The notes: generated from the sequence alone by a model not told the origin. A DNA stretch of 64,000 bases from Bacteroidota bacterium (GCA_020444275.1 JAHLLG010000001.1:248001-312000), one strand, 5' to 3'; shown: positions 1 through 7,649, counted from the stretch's first letter. Program-made: numbers and translations.

Positions 1-702
1 ATTAATTGAAACAATATGATCATAAATGTTATCACTACGAGGGGTGTTTTGATCAAAAATAAATGCTGCTGTATTAAATTGATCATCTAAGGTTGGGATA
101 ATAATAATCTTCCAGTAACCACTTGGTAATTTATGCTGTTCATTTGCATTGGGTAGTTTTGGCATTTCTCTTTCATAAAGCGGACCAGTCATTACGTACA
201 CGAGATTGGTTTTTCTTACTATGTCTCTCACCTTATTTTCTAAATACATCCAAGGACCTCTATTAAGATCTGATTTTTGAGGTGTAATATTGCTTAGGTA
301 GTTTGTTTCAGATGCATATACAGAGTTTTTAAAAGAGCCTAAAGGGGCTTGATGTCCACGATCAGTTTTTAATGTGTCATTAGCATATTTATAGTCATTT
401 TCAGATCCTGATTTAGGCTCCAACGTTTCTTCTTCGTCGAGCCATGGATCAGACTTCCAAGCTCTATCAATTGTTAATGATCCATCGACTTCATGAACTG
501 TAAGTCTATATGCAACCCAATCCGCAAATTTTGTTTCATCATTACTACTTAACGCATAAATATCTCTTATAATTAAATCATTTGATTCAGGTGTTCCTGT
601 AGGATAACCATAGAAAAAATGTTTACAATAAATTTCAGGATTTTGAGCATTTAATTGACTTGTGATCAAAATAATAGAAATAATAAAGATAAAATTTTTC
701 AT
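1..702 (-). CDS. Secreted DNA/RNA non-specific endonuclease (3' end cut by window edge)
   Basis: This reading frame runs off the window edge, so it is missing from the ORF track. I translated it by hand from the ATG at 702: 234 codons are visible. It opens with a Sec-type signal peptide (MKNFIFIISIILITSQLNAQ). A DRGHQAPLGSF segment matches the DRGH catalytic motif of the NUC1/EndA family. It is followed by ETNYLSNITPQ and NRGPWMYLE, which fit the metal-binding Asn region and the helix after it. The family cleaves DNA and RNA without sequence specificity, and the signal places this one outside the cytoplasm. It is 60 bp downstream of the DUF6527 gene on the same strand, so it may be the last gene of the conjugation operon. 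Whether it is cargo of the same system or a passenger cannot be told. Confidence 0.85.
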   Translation of the reverse strand, partial: MKNFIFIISIILITSQLNAQNPEIYCKHFFYGYPTGTPESNDLIIRDIYALSSNDETKFADWVAYRLTVHEVDGSLTIDRAWKSDPWLDEEETLEPKSGSENDYKYANDTLKTDRGHQAPLGSFKNSVYASETNYLSNITPQKSDLNRGPWMYLENKVRDIVRKTNLVYVMTGPLYEREMPKLPNANEQHKLPSGYWKIIIIPTLDDQFNTAAFIFDQNTPRSDNIYDHIVSIN

Positions 703-762
703 AATTAAGATCTTTAGTGTATAGTAACTAATTTACAAATTTTTTTTAACTTGAAATTAATT

Positions 763-1077
763 TTACCAAAAAAGGAAAGATCTGTTCTTATGCCATAGTA
801 CCTTACTTCTAGAAATACTAAAATGGCTCTTACATCCTACTATTCTAGATACTGATGGGTATAAGGATATTTTTTTATTTGCTGTTAAATAGTGCCAGCA
901 AGGTGAAACGGTTTTCAACAAATTTAGATGTATAACATCTTGACATCCACAAGGACATTTAAAACTGAGTAACCATTTATTATTTGATTCTCCAATAACA
1001 TATATACATTTCGTTTGATAATTTTCAGGTGGATCAAGAACATTTTTGTATTTGTATCTTCTTCTAAATAATTTCAT
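763..1077 (-). CDS. DUF6527 (BubE-like) protein, putative protease of a ubiquitin-like pathway
   Basis: A small 104-residue protein that starts 6 bp after the stop of the JAB-E1 gene, as the fourth gene of the operon. It has a CPCGC cluster at residues 41-45, a PCWHY segment near 59-63, the SLYPSV motif at 71-76 and GCKSHFSI at 81-88. This Cys/Ser/His pattern is what I recall for DUF6527 (Pfam PF20137), a family found repeatedly in bacterial ubiquitin-like operons and proposed to be a serine-type peptidase acting on the Ubl. The cysteines probably hold a metal or a structural knuckle. The catalytic role is inference from family context; the family assignment is fairly secure. Confidence 0.75.
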   Translation of the reverse strand: MKLFRRRYKYKNVLDPPENYQTKCIYVIGESNNKWLLSFKCPCGCQDVIHLNLLKTVSPCWHYLTANKKISLYPSVSRIVGCKSHFSISRSKVLWHKNRSFLFW

Positions 1078-1083
1078 TTTAAT

Positions 1084-2475
1084 TTATATAGATAATTCCG
1101 GCATTTCAAGATAAGGTATCACATCACCTCGCCCAATATTCTTTGCTAAAAATAAATCTTTAGAATACTTGTTTTCTCCTACATTAACAATGAAGTTTTC
1201 TGTCATATCAATTGTACTTGCAGCATAATAATCAGGAGAATCTACCTTATACTGGTGCACTCTGTTTAGAAATTCATTAATTGCATGGCTTGATATTTGC
1301 ATATTTATACTAATTACAGCCGGACTATTTACATTTATATTCTTTATGTATGAATTCTTTTTTAAATGAAAATATTCGTTTGGATTTTTCCTATACTGAC
1401 TTGAGGATCTTACATCGTCTAAAGTATATACACCACGCGTAAGTAGGGAAGATTTGCCAGGTTGTATATAGTGAACAGTTCCGCATATTTTTGATATACC
1501 TCCTTTATTATCTGCCTCTAATTTAACTCCAAGATCAAAATAGGGGATTATATAAAATGTACTCAACTGATTAATTAAATACCTTCCATCAACACTATCC
1601 AGACAGCCAAAAATAAGGTCACAATTTGAAAGTGATTTTAGTAAATCTTTATTTTCATATATATTATGTCTATAAGTTATAATTTTAGTTTCTAAACCAA
1701 TATTATTATAAGCATCAGCTAAAACATCCACTTTATATCTTTTTTTTTCGGCATCACTCCTAGTGGAATTTAGTATCCTATTTAGATTTTTAGTTTCAAC
1801 AATATCGGGATCTGCAATAACAAGTTTTCCTACACCTAAACGAACAAGTTGTTCAATAACGATACTGCCTGTCCCTGATGCTCCAACTATACCAATCTCC
1901 ATGCTGTTTAACATTGTGTACGTTTTCTCTCCAAATGCTTGTATTGTTCTTCGAGCAAAATCATCATTTAACGTTGTTTTTGGTTGATTAAAAAAGGTAA
2001 TTAAATCACCAACAATAGAGACTTTAGTTACAGGTTCTGTATTAAGGTCTACATTAAAAAAACGCCCAAAAATTTTTCCTTCTGGCAACATTATTGCACT
2101 GGCATGAGGGAGATCATTATTTGACCAACCAAATACTGAGTCGAAAAACTCACGATCAGACTTGTTGTCTTGTTCAGAAAAGTATTTGTATCCATTGGGA
2201 TGACTATGTATTTTAAGAATTGCAAAATTACTTTTTGCAATCTTTTCAAAATATTTAATAATACTGCTAGTTGACCATTTCAACATATCAGGCTCTCTAA
2301 CAGTACAATCTTTATATGGAACAAATATTATATCATAAACCATTAGTGTATGTATATTATTTGTTAGATTTCTTCCACACAGGGCAACTGCTACAGCTTC
2401 TTTGCCATCACCTGGAAATAAGTGTGTTTTTAATTTTCTGTGATTATCTTCCGTTAATTTAAGATGTAATTCCAT
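1084..2475 (-). CDS. JAB/JAMM deconjugase fused to ThiF-type E1 activating enzyme
   Basis: A 463-residue two-domain protein. Residues 1-160 form a JAB/JAMM metalloprotease domain with the full zinc signature: E26, H90-S-H92-P, S100 and D103 (H-x-H-x7-S-x2-D). Residues 190-430 form a ThiF/MoeB-type adenylation domain with the nucleotide loop GASGTG at 198-203, the ADPD pair near 221-224 and the NLNRI motif. E1 domains of this group often carry cysteines in a PG-x-CLLC-like stretch after the adenylation core; here it reads PGKSSLLTRG (339-348) with no cysteine. The nearest is C331. The protein should adenylate the Ubl C-terminus and also process or remove the Ubl. The gene overlaps the E2 gene by 17 bp, suggesting coupled translation. 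The small plus-strand ORF 1763-1987 is a shadow. Confidence 0.88.
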   Translation of the reverse strand: MELHLKLTEDNHRKLKTHLFPGDGKEAVAVALCGRNLTNNIHTLMVYDIIFVPYKDCTVREPDMLKWSTSSIIKYFEKIAKSNFAILKIHSHPNGYKYFSEQDNKSDREFFDSVFGWSNNDLPHASAIMLPEGKIFGRFFNVDLNTEPVTKVSIVGDLITFFNQPKTTLNDDFARRTIQAFGEKTYTMLNSMEIGIVGASGTGSIVIEQLVRLGVGKLVIADPDIVETKNLNRILNSTRSDAEKKRYKVDVLADAYNNIGLETKIITYRHNIYENKDLLKSLSNCDLIFGCLDSVDGRYLINQLSTFYIIPYFDLGVKLEADNKGGISKICGTVHYIQPGKSSLLTRGVYTLDDVRSSSQYRKNPNEYFHLKKNSYIKNINVNSPAVISINMQISSHAINEFLNRVHQYKVDSPDYYAASTIDMTENFIVNVGENKYSKDLFLAKNIGRGDVIPYLEMPELSI

Positions 2476-2875
2476 ATGGTTGTTTTATAAATTCTTGTTC
2501 AAACCAAAAGCTAACTAGTGTAATATGAGTAGAAATATCATCAACTCCTTCTCTCCAGGGATTTTGGGCTGTTCTATGCCTCGACCATCTTTGATATATT
2601 TTTTCATCGATCGTTTGGTTACTAGTAGCTTTTATTAATTTCTTATCTTTTCTTACTAGAGCAGGATAAAAGTATGCCATATCAATTTGCACTCTGGGAT
2701 ATCCAGTTTCTATTTTAAGAGCGATATCTACATTATTTTGAGTATAACCAGGAGCAACTGGGTAATTATAAATAATTACCCATTGCATTCCTTTGTCATT
2801 TAATGTTTCCCAATCTAACCCTAAATCGTCTAAAAATTCAACATCATAACTTGGTAATTGAAATTGCCTTCGCAT
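2459..2875 (-). CDS. E2-like protein (Prok-E2_E type), cysteine-free
   Basis: A 138-residue protein whose sequence pattern (hydrophobic N-terminal region with NYPVAPGY, a strand near QIDMAYFYPAL, then YQRWSRHR, NPWREGVDDISTHI and a C-terminal helix) fits the prokaryotic E2 family E that sits beside multiubiquitin and E1 genes. I find no cysteine anywhere in the translation, so a normal Ubl-thioester on E2 is impossible. Candidate hydroxyl nucleophiles lie in the WSRHRT region or in DDISTH. The gene starts immediately after the Ubl stop codon (TAA then ATG) and overlaps the next gene, so the three are translationally linked. The family call rests on context plus partial motif likeness and should be confirmed by profile search. 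Confidence 0.75.
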   Translation of the reverse strand: MRRQFQLPSYDVEFLDDLGLDWETLNDKGMQWVIIYNYPVAPGYTQNNVDIALKIETGYPRVQIDMAYFYPALVRKDKKLIKATSNQTIDEKIYQRWSRHRTAQNPWREGVDDISTHITLVSFWFEQEFIKQPYGITS

Positions 2876-3175
2876 TTATCCTTCAGTTTGATCTAATGGA
2901 ATAGTCATGAACTTTTCTACTCCAGGTTCTGTGAAACATACTACCTGATCATATGCGATTTTTTGAACTTTACCGCCCTTAAATCGCTGATTTAGTTGAA
3001 ATCTTTCAGGAGGTGTTTTTCCTGCAAGATGTAGAATCTCTTTCCCTGTCATACATTCGATTTCCACTATGTATTTTTGGCGATCAACTTTAATCTTATA
3101 CTTTTGATTCTTAGGAATCTCTTTGCCTTCTTGGGCAAATAACTCAATGTCGATAATTGTTTTTTCTGTATTCAT
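2876..3175 (-). CDS. Ubiquitin-like protein (multiubiquitin-domain family)
   Basis: A 99-residue protein, first gene of the minus-strand operon. It has a beta-rich start, the YKIKVDRQKYIVE hairpin and then MTGKEILHLAGKTPPERFQL, the helix and loop signature I recognise from the prokaryotic multiubiquitin domain (Pfam PF14452). There is a single copy. It ends in PLDQTEG, with glycine as the last residue, so the C-terminus is ready for adenylation without trimming. It is expected to be activated by the E1 encoded two genes downstream and passed to targets through the E2-like protein. Targets are unknown. Upstream is a 90-bp divergent promoter region shared with the sigma-factor gene. Confidence 0.82.
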   Translation of the reverse strand: MNTEKTIIDIELFAQEGKEIPKNQKYKIKVDRQKYIVEIECMTGKEILHLAGKTPPERFQLNQRFKGGKVQKIAYDQVVCFTEPGVEKFMTIPLDQTEG

Positions 3176-3191
3176 AATTTTATTAAATTTG
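3157..3191 (+). promoter_or_regulatory. Candidate promoter of the sigma-factor gene
   Basis: TAAATTTG at 3184-3191 matches the Bacteroidota -7 box TAnnTTTG. A TTG at 3157-3159 could be the -33 element, but the spacer is 24 nt rather than the usual 19-21. It would fire rightwards into the sigma gene. No clear matching promoter was found for the opposite operon. Confidence 0.4.
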
Positions 3192-3214
3192 ATTTAACCC
3201 TTAAACAAAAGAGA

Positions 3215-3234
3215 GTGACAAAAAAAAGTGTCAC
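3215..3234. promoter_or_regulatory. Palindrome GTGACA-N8-TGTCAC, candidate operator
   Basis: A perfect 6-bp inverted repeat with an A-rich 8-bp spacer lies between the divergent Ubl operon and the sigma gene, just downstream of the candidate -7 box. Its placement suits a repressor site that controls both directions, or a 5'-UTR hairpin. The GTG inside it is the ORF-track start of the sigma gene, which makes that start less likely than the ATG at 3266. Confidence 0.45.
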
Positions 3235-3265
3235 GCTTTTGTCTTTACTGTATAAAGAAAATATT

Positions 3266-3934
3266 ATGACTATTACCTTCCCAGAACAAAGTCAGTTTAA
3301 GGCGCTGAATGAAAAGGATTTAATCTTGAACCTCAAAAGTGAAACAGATTCAAGAGTAATAAAGGCCTTACAATTTGAGTTTTATAATCGTTATGCACCC
3401 TATGTGTTTAAGATTGCTACACAAGCGTGCCGTAGCTATGAGGATGCAGATTTTTTGGCAAGAGAAGTACTTCAAAAAACCTTTATAAATGCTTTTAAAG
3501 CCTTGGGAAATTTTGATTTACCTGATCCTATCAGTGATGATGTATGTAAGAAAGTCTTAAAAGCATGGTTGGGTAAAATTGGAAACACAGAGTTAAAAAA
3601 AGTATATGCTGAAAAGAAAGATGTGTATAATTTATCATTTGATGATACCTATGAGCCGGTGGATAGCACGTTCATATCAAGTTTAGAGGAGGAGGTTGTT
3701 GAGATTCCAAATGAGTTTATGTTGAAACTTAATAAAGCTCTTGATAGTTTAAAAGAAATAGATCGTTTAATTGTTCTTACATATGCTAGTGAAGGATGTA
3801 TAAATTCTAAAAAACATCTTAGCAAAAACTCAATGGATTTTTTAATAAAAACATTTGAAACTACCCCTGAAAATATAAGACAAAGAAAAAGAAGAGCCCT
3901 TGAAAAAATTAAAACTATTTGCTTTAGCTCGTAA
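3266..3934 (+). CDS. ECF-like RNA polymerase sigma factor
   Basis: About 222 residues from the ATG at 3266; the track start is a GTG at 3215 inside a palindrome and gives an unconserved-looking leader. The sigma region 2 pattern is seen in FYNRYAPYVFKIATQAC and the helix ADFLAREVLQKTFINAFKAL, followed by a linker. The region 4 part is LDSLKEIDRLIVLTY through ENIRQRKRRALEKIK, a helix-turn-helix with a basic recognition end. It is divergent from the Ubl operon and 19 bp upstream of two further genes on its own strand. It probably directs transcription of the island, its own operon or both. No anti-sigma with a membrane segment is present. Confidence 0.75.
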   Translation: MTITFPEQSQFKALNEKDLILNLKSETDSRVIKALQFEFYNRYAPYVFKIATQACRSYEDADFLAREVLQKTFINAFKALGNFDLPDPISDDVCKKVLKAWLGKIGNTELKKVYAEKKDVYNLSFDDTYEPVDSTFISSLEEEVVEIPNEFMLKLNKALDSLKEIDRLIVLTYASEGCINSKKHLSKNSMDFLIKTFETTPENIRQRKRRALEKIKTICFSS

Positions 3935-3953
3935 AAAAAACTAAAAACAAACC

Positions 3954-4295
3954 ATGAAAAAGAAAAGTAAAAAGAATCGTACACAAATCGACCAAGAATT
4001 AATAATTCAAAGAGCTATTAGTTCAGGTGGATTTTTATTTCCAGAGACTGTAAACGAAGTAATTGAATATGAAAGGAGATTTGGAAATACGGACGTTATT
4101 CTACCAGATGACCTAAAAGAACCTTTATTTTTAGAATCAAAAGATGACTGTAGCCCGATTTCTGCAGTTGATTCTAGCAGTAATTATTCAATGGCGGCTA
4201 GAACAGCAGACGAGTCTATTCCAGAAGAAATCAAAATTAGGATGGAAAGAGATAGAAAGAATTATAAAAAGAAGAAAAATAAAAATGTGGGATGA
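3954..4295 (+). CDS. Hypothetical protein between sigma factor and ImmA/IrrE-type protease
   Basis: A 113-residue soluble protein of no family I recognise. The N-terminus is basic (MKKKSKKNRTQ), the middle is acidic, and the C-terminus is a charged lysine-rich helix ending KKKKNKNVG. There is no membrane segment and no obvious DNA-binding motif. It overlaps the start of the metallopeptidase gene by 11 bp (ATG inside, TGA at the end), so the two are probably made together. In ImmA-type switches the protease cuts a small partner that represses or holds a regulator. By position this protein is a candidate partner of the sigma factor or substrate of the protease, which is inference only. Confidence 0.6.
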   Translation: MKKKSKKNRTQIDQELIIQRAISSGGFLFPETVNEVIEYERRFGNTDVILPDDLKEPLFLESKDDCSPISAVDSSSNYSMAARTADESIPEEIKIRMERDRKNYKKKKNKNVG

Positions 4296-5100
4296 TAGAA
4301 GACGTGAGATCGCATTTCTAGCTGAAGGAATTGCAGAAGAAAATATTACAAACGGTATTGTAAGTTTAAATAAGATACTTAAAAAGAAAGATATCGAAGT
4401 AATATATGGCAATTATGGTAAGTATTTTGAAGGTGACCTTGTTCATGAAGATGGTAATTTCTGGATTTATATTAATCAGGATATTTTAACTGAAAAGAAA
4501 TCACCAAGAACAAGGTTTACCTTGGCTCATGAACTTGGGCATTATTTTATAGATGAACATCGAAATTTATTACTTCAAGGTATTTCCTTATCATTTCGAG
4601 GAAATAGTTTTCATTCAGAAAAACATACAGAAAAAGAGGCAAATTTATTTTCATCAAATTTATTGATGCCTTTTTCTAGATTTAAAAGAAAGGCAAGCAG
4701 GTTCGAACCAGGTATATCTTCAATTATCGGGTTAAGCAAGTTTTATAAAACATCTATTGAAGCTACAGCAATCAGATATATAGATCTTGATATCTGTCCT
4801 TCAATTTTCATTAGGTGGCGGGAAGATTTTACTTCCCATTATGCGTCATACTCAAGGTCATTCTCAGGTCTTTCCGGGGTAAAAGGAAGACCTGTAATAA
4901 GAGTTGTTGATAATTACATTAGTGAAATTTTTGACTCATTGGAATCTGTTGAAATAAATGAGGAATTTTACGAAGTTGCAACTAATTTATCAAGATGGAT
5001 TGCAACAATAAAACCGGAATCAAGATATGATTTAACCGGACTAGAGCAAACTATACGACTTGGTAATTACGGAGGTATGACTTTACTTTTATTTCAATAA
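4285..5100 (+). CDS. ImmA/IrrE family metallo-endopeptidase
   Basis: Translated from the ATG at 4285 it has 271 residues; the track start at 4144 would read through most of the upstream gene. The zinc signature HELGHYF lies at about residues 82-87, inside the family pattern RFTLAHELGHYFIDEH, with the EKEANLFSSNLLMP helix about 30 residues later giving the third ligand. The C-terminal part (about 150-271) is not recognised. Members of this family (ImmA, IrrE/DdrO proteases) cleave transcriptional repressors after DNA damage or phage signals. Here it closes a three-gene plus-strand operon with a sigma factor, and is likely the switch for the island. Confidence 0.85.
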   Translation: MWDDRRREIAFLAEGIAEENITNGIVSLNKILKKKDIEVIYGNYGKYFEGDLVHEDGNFWIYINQDILTEKKSPRTRFTLAHELGHYFIDEHRNLLLQGISLSFRGNSFHSEKHTEKEANLFSSNLLMPFSRFKRKASRFEPGISSIIGLSKFYKTSIEATAIRYIDLDICPSIFIRWREDFTSHYASYSRSFSGLSGVKGRPVIRVVDNYISEIFDSLESVEINEEFYEVATNLSRWIATIKPESRYDLTGLEQTIRLGNYGGMTLLLFQ

Positions 5101-5363
5101 TCAACTTTTAAGATATAATGTCGAATAAATTCGATACGGGTTATTAATTTATTGCTTCTGTAGATTTATATTATTTATTTTTCGTTTTTACCAATTAGTT
5201 TTTACACAATAACCTTGTAAAGAACTGTCTGAATTAGGCATTTGGAATTTTTCCTTTATCCCATCAGAATTAATTTTATTAATACTTAAAGTTAATGATT
5301 TTTAAGGTATACTTTAAAATCGTTTGTAGTATTTGTTAGGTTGATAATAAAGCGGCATGATAA

Positions 5364-5393
5364 ATTCTCATAAAACGTAAGTTTTTTGAGAAT
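5364..5393. repeat. Imperfect palindrome ATTCTCAtAAAAC-GTAA-GTTTTtTGAGAAT
   Basis: Two 13-bp arms match at 12 positions around a 4-bp centre. The spacing and length resemble a binding site for a serine recombinase dimer. It lies about 85 bp before the small recombinase gene. Confidence 0.45.
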
Positions 5394-5427
5394 AGTTTCA
5401 TTTAAATTTTTATCAATGAAAATAATT

Positions 5428-5474
5428 TCATAAACTCGTATCAGAAAAGTGTATCACATTAAATGAGTTTATGA
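5428..5474. repeat. 10-bp inverted repeat TCATAAACTC / GAGTTTATGA before the resolvase gene
   Basis: Perfect 10-bp arms at 5428-5437 and 5465-5474 are separated by 27 bp and end three bases before the recombinase ATG. They may be a second recombinase subsite or an operator for autoregulation. Confidence 0.45.
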
Positions 5475-5477
5475 GAT

Positions 5478-6065
5478 ATGATTATAGGTTATGCAAGAGT
5501 TTCTAGAAAAGAACAAAACTTAAATTTACAGATTGACGCCCTCAAAAAAGCAGGATGTGAAAAGATTTATACGGAAAAAATTAGTGCAGTAAAGGAACGA
5601 CCAGAATTTGAAAAAGTATTGGATTTACTTCGTAAAGGGGATAAGCTAGTCGTCTGGAAACTTGACAGATTGGGAAGAAGCCTAAAACAGTTGGTTAATT
5701 TAGTTGAAGAATTTGGAAAGCGAGAAATAGAGTTTACGTGTATATACGACAACATTGACACTAGCACTCCGCAAGGAAGATTGTTCTTTAACATGATGGC
5801 ATCTTTGGCAGAATACGAAAGAGAAATAATAAAGGAAAGAACTATGCATGGTTTAGAGGCAGCTAAAATTAGAGGAAAGTTTGGAGGTCGTCCAGCTGGG
5901 TTATCTAATGAGAATTTACAAAAAGCTAAAGTTGCTAAACAACTTTACGAAGAAGGTAAAATATCTGCAAAAGAGATTGCGAAAACATTGGGTTTAAGTA
6001 CTGCAACACTTTACAGATATTTACATAGGATGGAGGTAAAGATTGGCGAATTACCTGCTAGTTGA
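5478..6065 (+). CDS. Small serine recombinase (resolvase/invertase family)
   Basis: A 195-residue protein of the usual length for Hin/Tn3-type resolvases. The N-terminal catalytic domain has MIIGYARVSRKEQ with the nucleophilic serine at residue 9, KLDRLGRSL near 65-75 and the FFNMMASLAEYEREIIKER segment leading to the long E helix. The C-terminal helix-turn-helix is at about 155-190 (KEIAKTLGLSTATLYRYL). It should carry out resolution or inversion at a local site; the inverted repeats just upstream are candidates. It converges with the large serine recombinase, 51 bp apart. Which DNA segment it acts on is not visible. Confidence 0.9.
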   Translation: MIIGYARVSRKEQNLNLQIDALKKAGCEKIYTEKISAVKERPEFEKVLDLLRKGDKLVVWKLDRLGRSLKQLVNLVEEFGKREIEFTCIYDNIDTSTPQGRLFFNMMASLAEYEREIIKERTMHGLEAAKIRGKFGGRPAGLSNENLQKAKVAKQLYEEGKISAKEIAKTLGLSTATLYRYLHRMEVKIGELPAS

Positions 6066-6116
6066 ATTTTCCCGAATTAAAAATTATTATATAGATAGGG
6101 TTTAAATGTAAATGGA

Positions 6117-7643
6117 CTATATTTCGATTTTCTTTGCTTTCCATAAAGTTAGATCCGTTTCAATCCAATTACGATCAAAGACCCTTTTATCCCGTGAACT
6201 CACGTATTGTATAAGCTCTTCATATCCCCACATTGTTAGTTTTATTTGATATACAATATTATCTTTTCTTTGATTAAAAGGGGTGCCTTTAAGTGGAATG
6301 TCCTTTACTTCTATCCGTGTTATTGTTTTTTGAAATTCGCCAATGAAGTTTTCTCCTGACATATCAAAAATATCTTTTTTTGGTTTGTTAGGGACAACTT
6401 CTAACTTCCTTTTATATTTGTTAATTCGAGATTCTAAAGCACTAATTTCTTCATTATATGATTTTGATTGATTTATAAAAATAGATTCAGGTATGATTTC
6501 TTTAACATAACCATTTGTAAGTCTTGAAAACTCTTTTTCTAATTTTTTTATATTATTTTCAATTACTTCAATTTTTTTATAAAGTTCTTTATTTCTTTTT
6601 TTTACTTTGCTTTCTATTTTATTCCAGTCCCATACGTTTGTTGATGAGTGATGGAAAAAGGCTAGTAAATTCAATAAATCAATATTGATACCTTTCGACC
6701 CACAAAACTTGTTTTTGTATCCCGTTTTTGACGACAGACATTTATAAACATTATCGGACAGGTCTTTCCTTCTATGCATGTATAAAGGCTCACCACATTT
6801 CCCGCAATAGGCTAGTCCTTTAAGTAGATTAATGTTTTTAGAATCTCTATTATGATGTTTAGCTTTTGCTTTAATTATAGATTGTACAGCTTCCCAGTTT
6901 TCAATAGGAATAATTACCTCAAGGTTATAAGGTACTTTCTCTTTATTATGATACCTTTCACCTTTATATAGAGGGTTGGTTAAAATATCATTTATTGTCT
7001 TATCAACCCAGCGTTTGTTTTTTCTAGTTTGTACGCCAAGATCATTTAGGTGCTGAGCAATCTTGTTCATACTCATTCCTTCAAGATACTTACTATAAAT
7101 TTCTTTTATTATTTCAGCTTCTTTAGGCTGTATCGCTAATTTCTTATTTATTGATTGAAAACCAAAAGGTTGTACAGCGCTATTTGCTCCACCATTTAAT
7201 TTAGAGTTCTTGAGTCCTGATTTAACACGGGTTTTTAAAGTTTCAACCTCCATTTGTGCAATACTTGCAAAAATACCTACTCTAAGTGTTGCTTCCCCAC
7301 TTATAGAACCATCAGGGTTAAGGGTTCTAATTCCTTCTTTTTCGGTATGAATACAAACACCATCTTTACTCAATTCATCTATTATGTCTATTGTATGTCG
7401 TAAATTTCGTCCAACGCGACTTAACTCGTGACTAAAAATGTGTTTAATATTATTTTCTTGAATAAAATCTAGTAATGCATGAAAAGCGGGACGATCTAAG
7501 TTTTTAGTTGTTCCGGAAATTTTTTCTTCAAAGATTTCAATAACTTCAAAACTTAACTTCTTTGCATATTCCTTTAATTCATTTATCTGTCTTTCTGTGT
7601 TTTGCTCTAAAGTTGATACTCTTGCGTAGATAACTGCTTTCAT
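6117..7643 (-). CDS. Large serine recombinase (integrase)
   Basis: About 508 residues from the ATG at 7643; the track start at 7673 adds ten residues upstream of the strong MKAVIYARVST start. Order of parts: resolvase catalytic domain (about 1-150, nucleophile Ser10), recombinase domain (about 160-260, PFGF and KEIYSKYLEGMSMNKIAQHLN), zinc ribbon (about 285-325, YCGKCG and later two Cys), a long coiled coil (about 355-430) and a short tail. This is the architecture of phage and ICE integrases that insert at one fixed site. It begins 40 bp from the broken comM end, with a good promoter in between, so it is the enzyme that most likely placed the island there. Confidence 0.92.
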   Translation of the reverse strand: MKAVIYARVSTLEQNTERQINELKEYAKKLSFEVIEIFEEKISGTTKNLDRPAFHALLDFIQENNIKHIFSHELSRVGRNLRHTIDIIDELSKDGVCIHTEKEGIRTLNPDGSISGEATLRVGIFASIAQMEVETLKTRVKSGLKNSKLNGGANSAVQPFGFQSINKKLAIQPKEAEIIKEIYSKYLEGMSMNKIAQHLNDLGVQTRKNKRWVDKTINDILTNPLYKGERYHNKEKVPYNLEVIIPIENWEAVQSIIKAKAKHHNRDSKNINLLKGLAYCGKCGEPLYMHRRKDLSDNVYKCLSSKTGYKNKFCGSKGINIDLLNLLAFFHHSSTNVWDWNKIESKVKKRNKELYKKIEVIENNIKKLEKEFSRLTNGYVKEIIPESIFINQSKSYNEEISALESRINKYKRKLEVVPNKPKKDIFDMSGENFIGEFQKTITRIEVKDIPLKGTPFNQRKDNIVYQIKLTMWGYEELIQYVSSRDKRVFDRNWIETDLTLWKAKKIEI

Positions 7644-7649
7644 AAAAAT

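Larger units (their letters stand above)
5101..5477. other. Intergenic region with inverted repeats, candidate recombinase site
   Basis: A 377-bp AT-rich stretch with no convincing ORF. Its right half holds two inverted repeats next to the small serine recombinase gene (annotated separately); the left half shows nothing I can name. Serine resolvases usually sit beside their own recombination site, so this is the natural place for it. Confidence 0.5.

Noticed and set aside
1763-1987. 74-aa plus-strand ORF
   Set aside because: It is the reverse of the E1 coding sequence and shows no family features.
3215-3265. GTG start of the sigma factor
   Set aside because: The codon lies inside a perfect palindrome next to a candidate promoter; ATG at 3266 is preferred. 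Not fully excluded.
4144-4284. Upstream start of the ImmA/IrrE ORF
   Set aside because: It is a different frame of the preceding gene; the ATG at 4285 overlaps that gene by only 11 bp and begins the family sequence.
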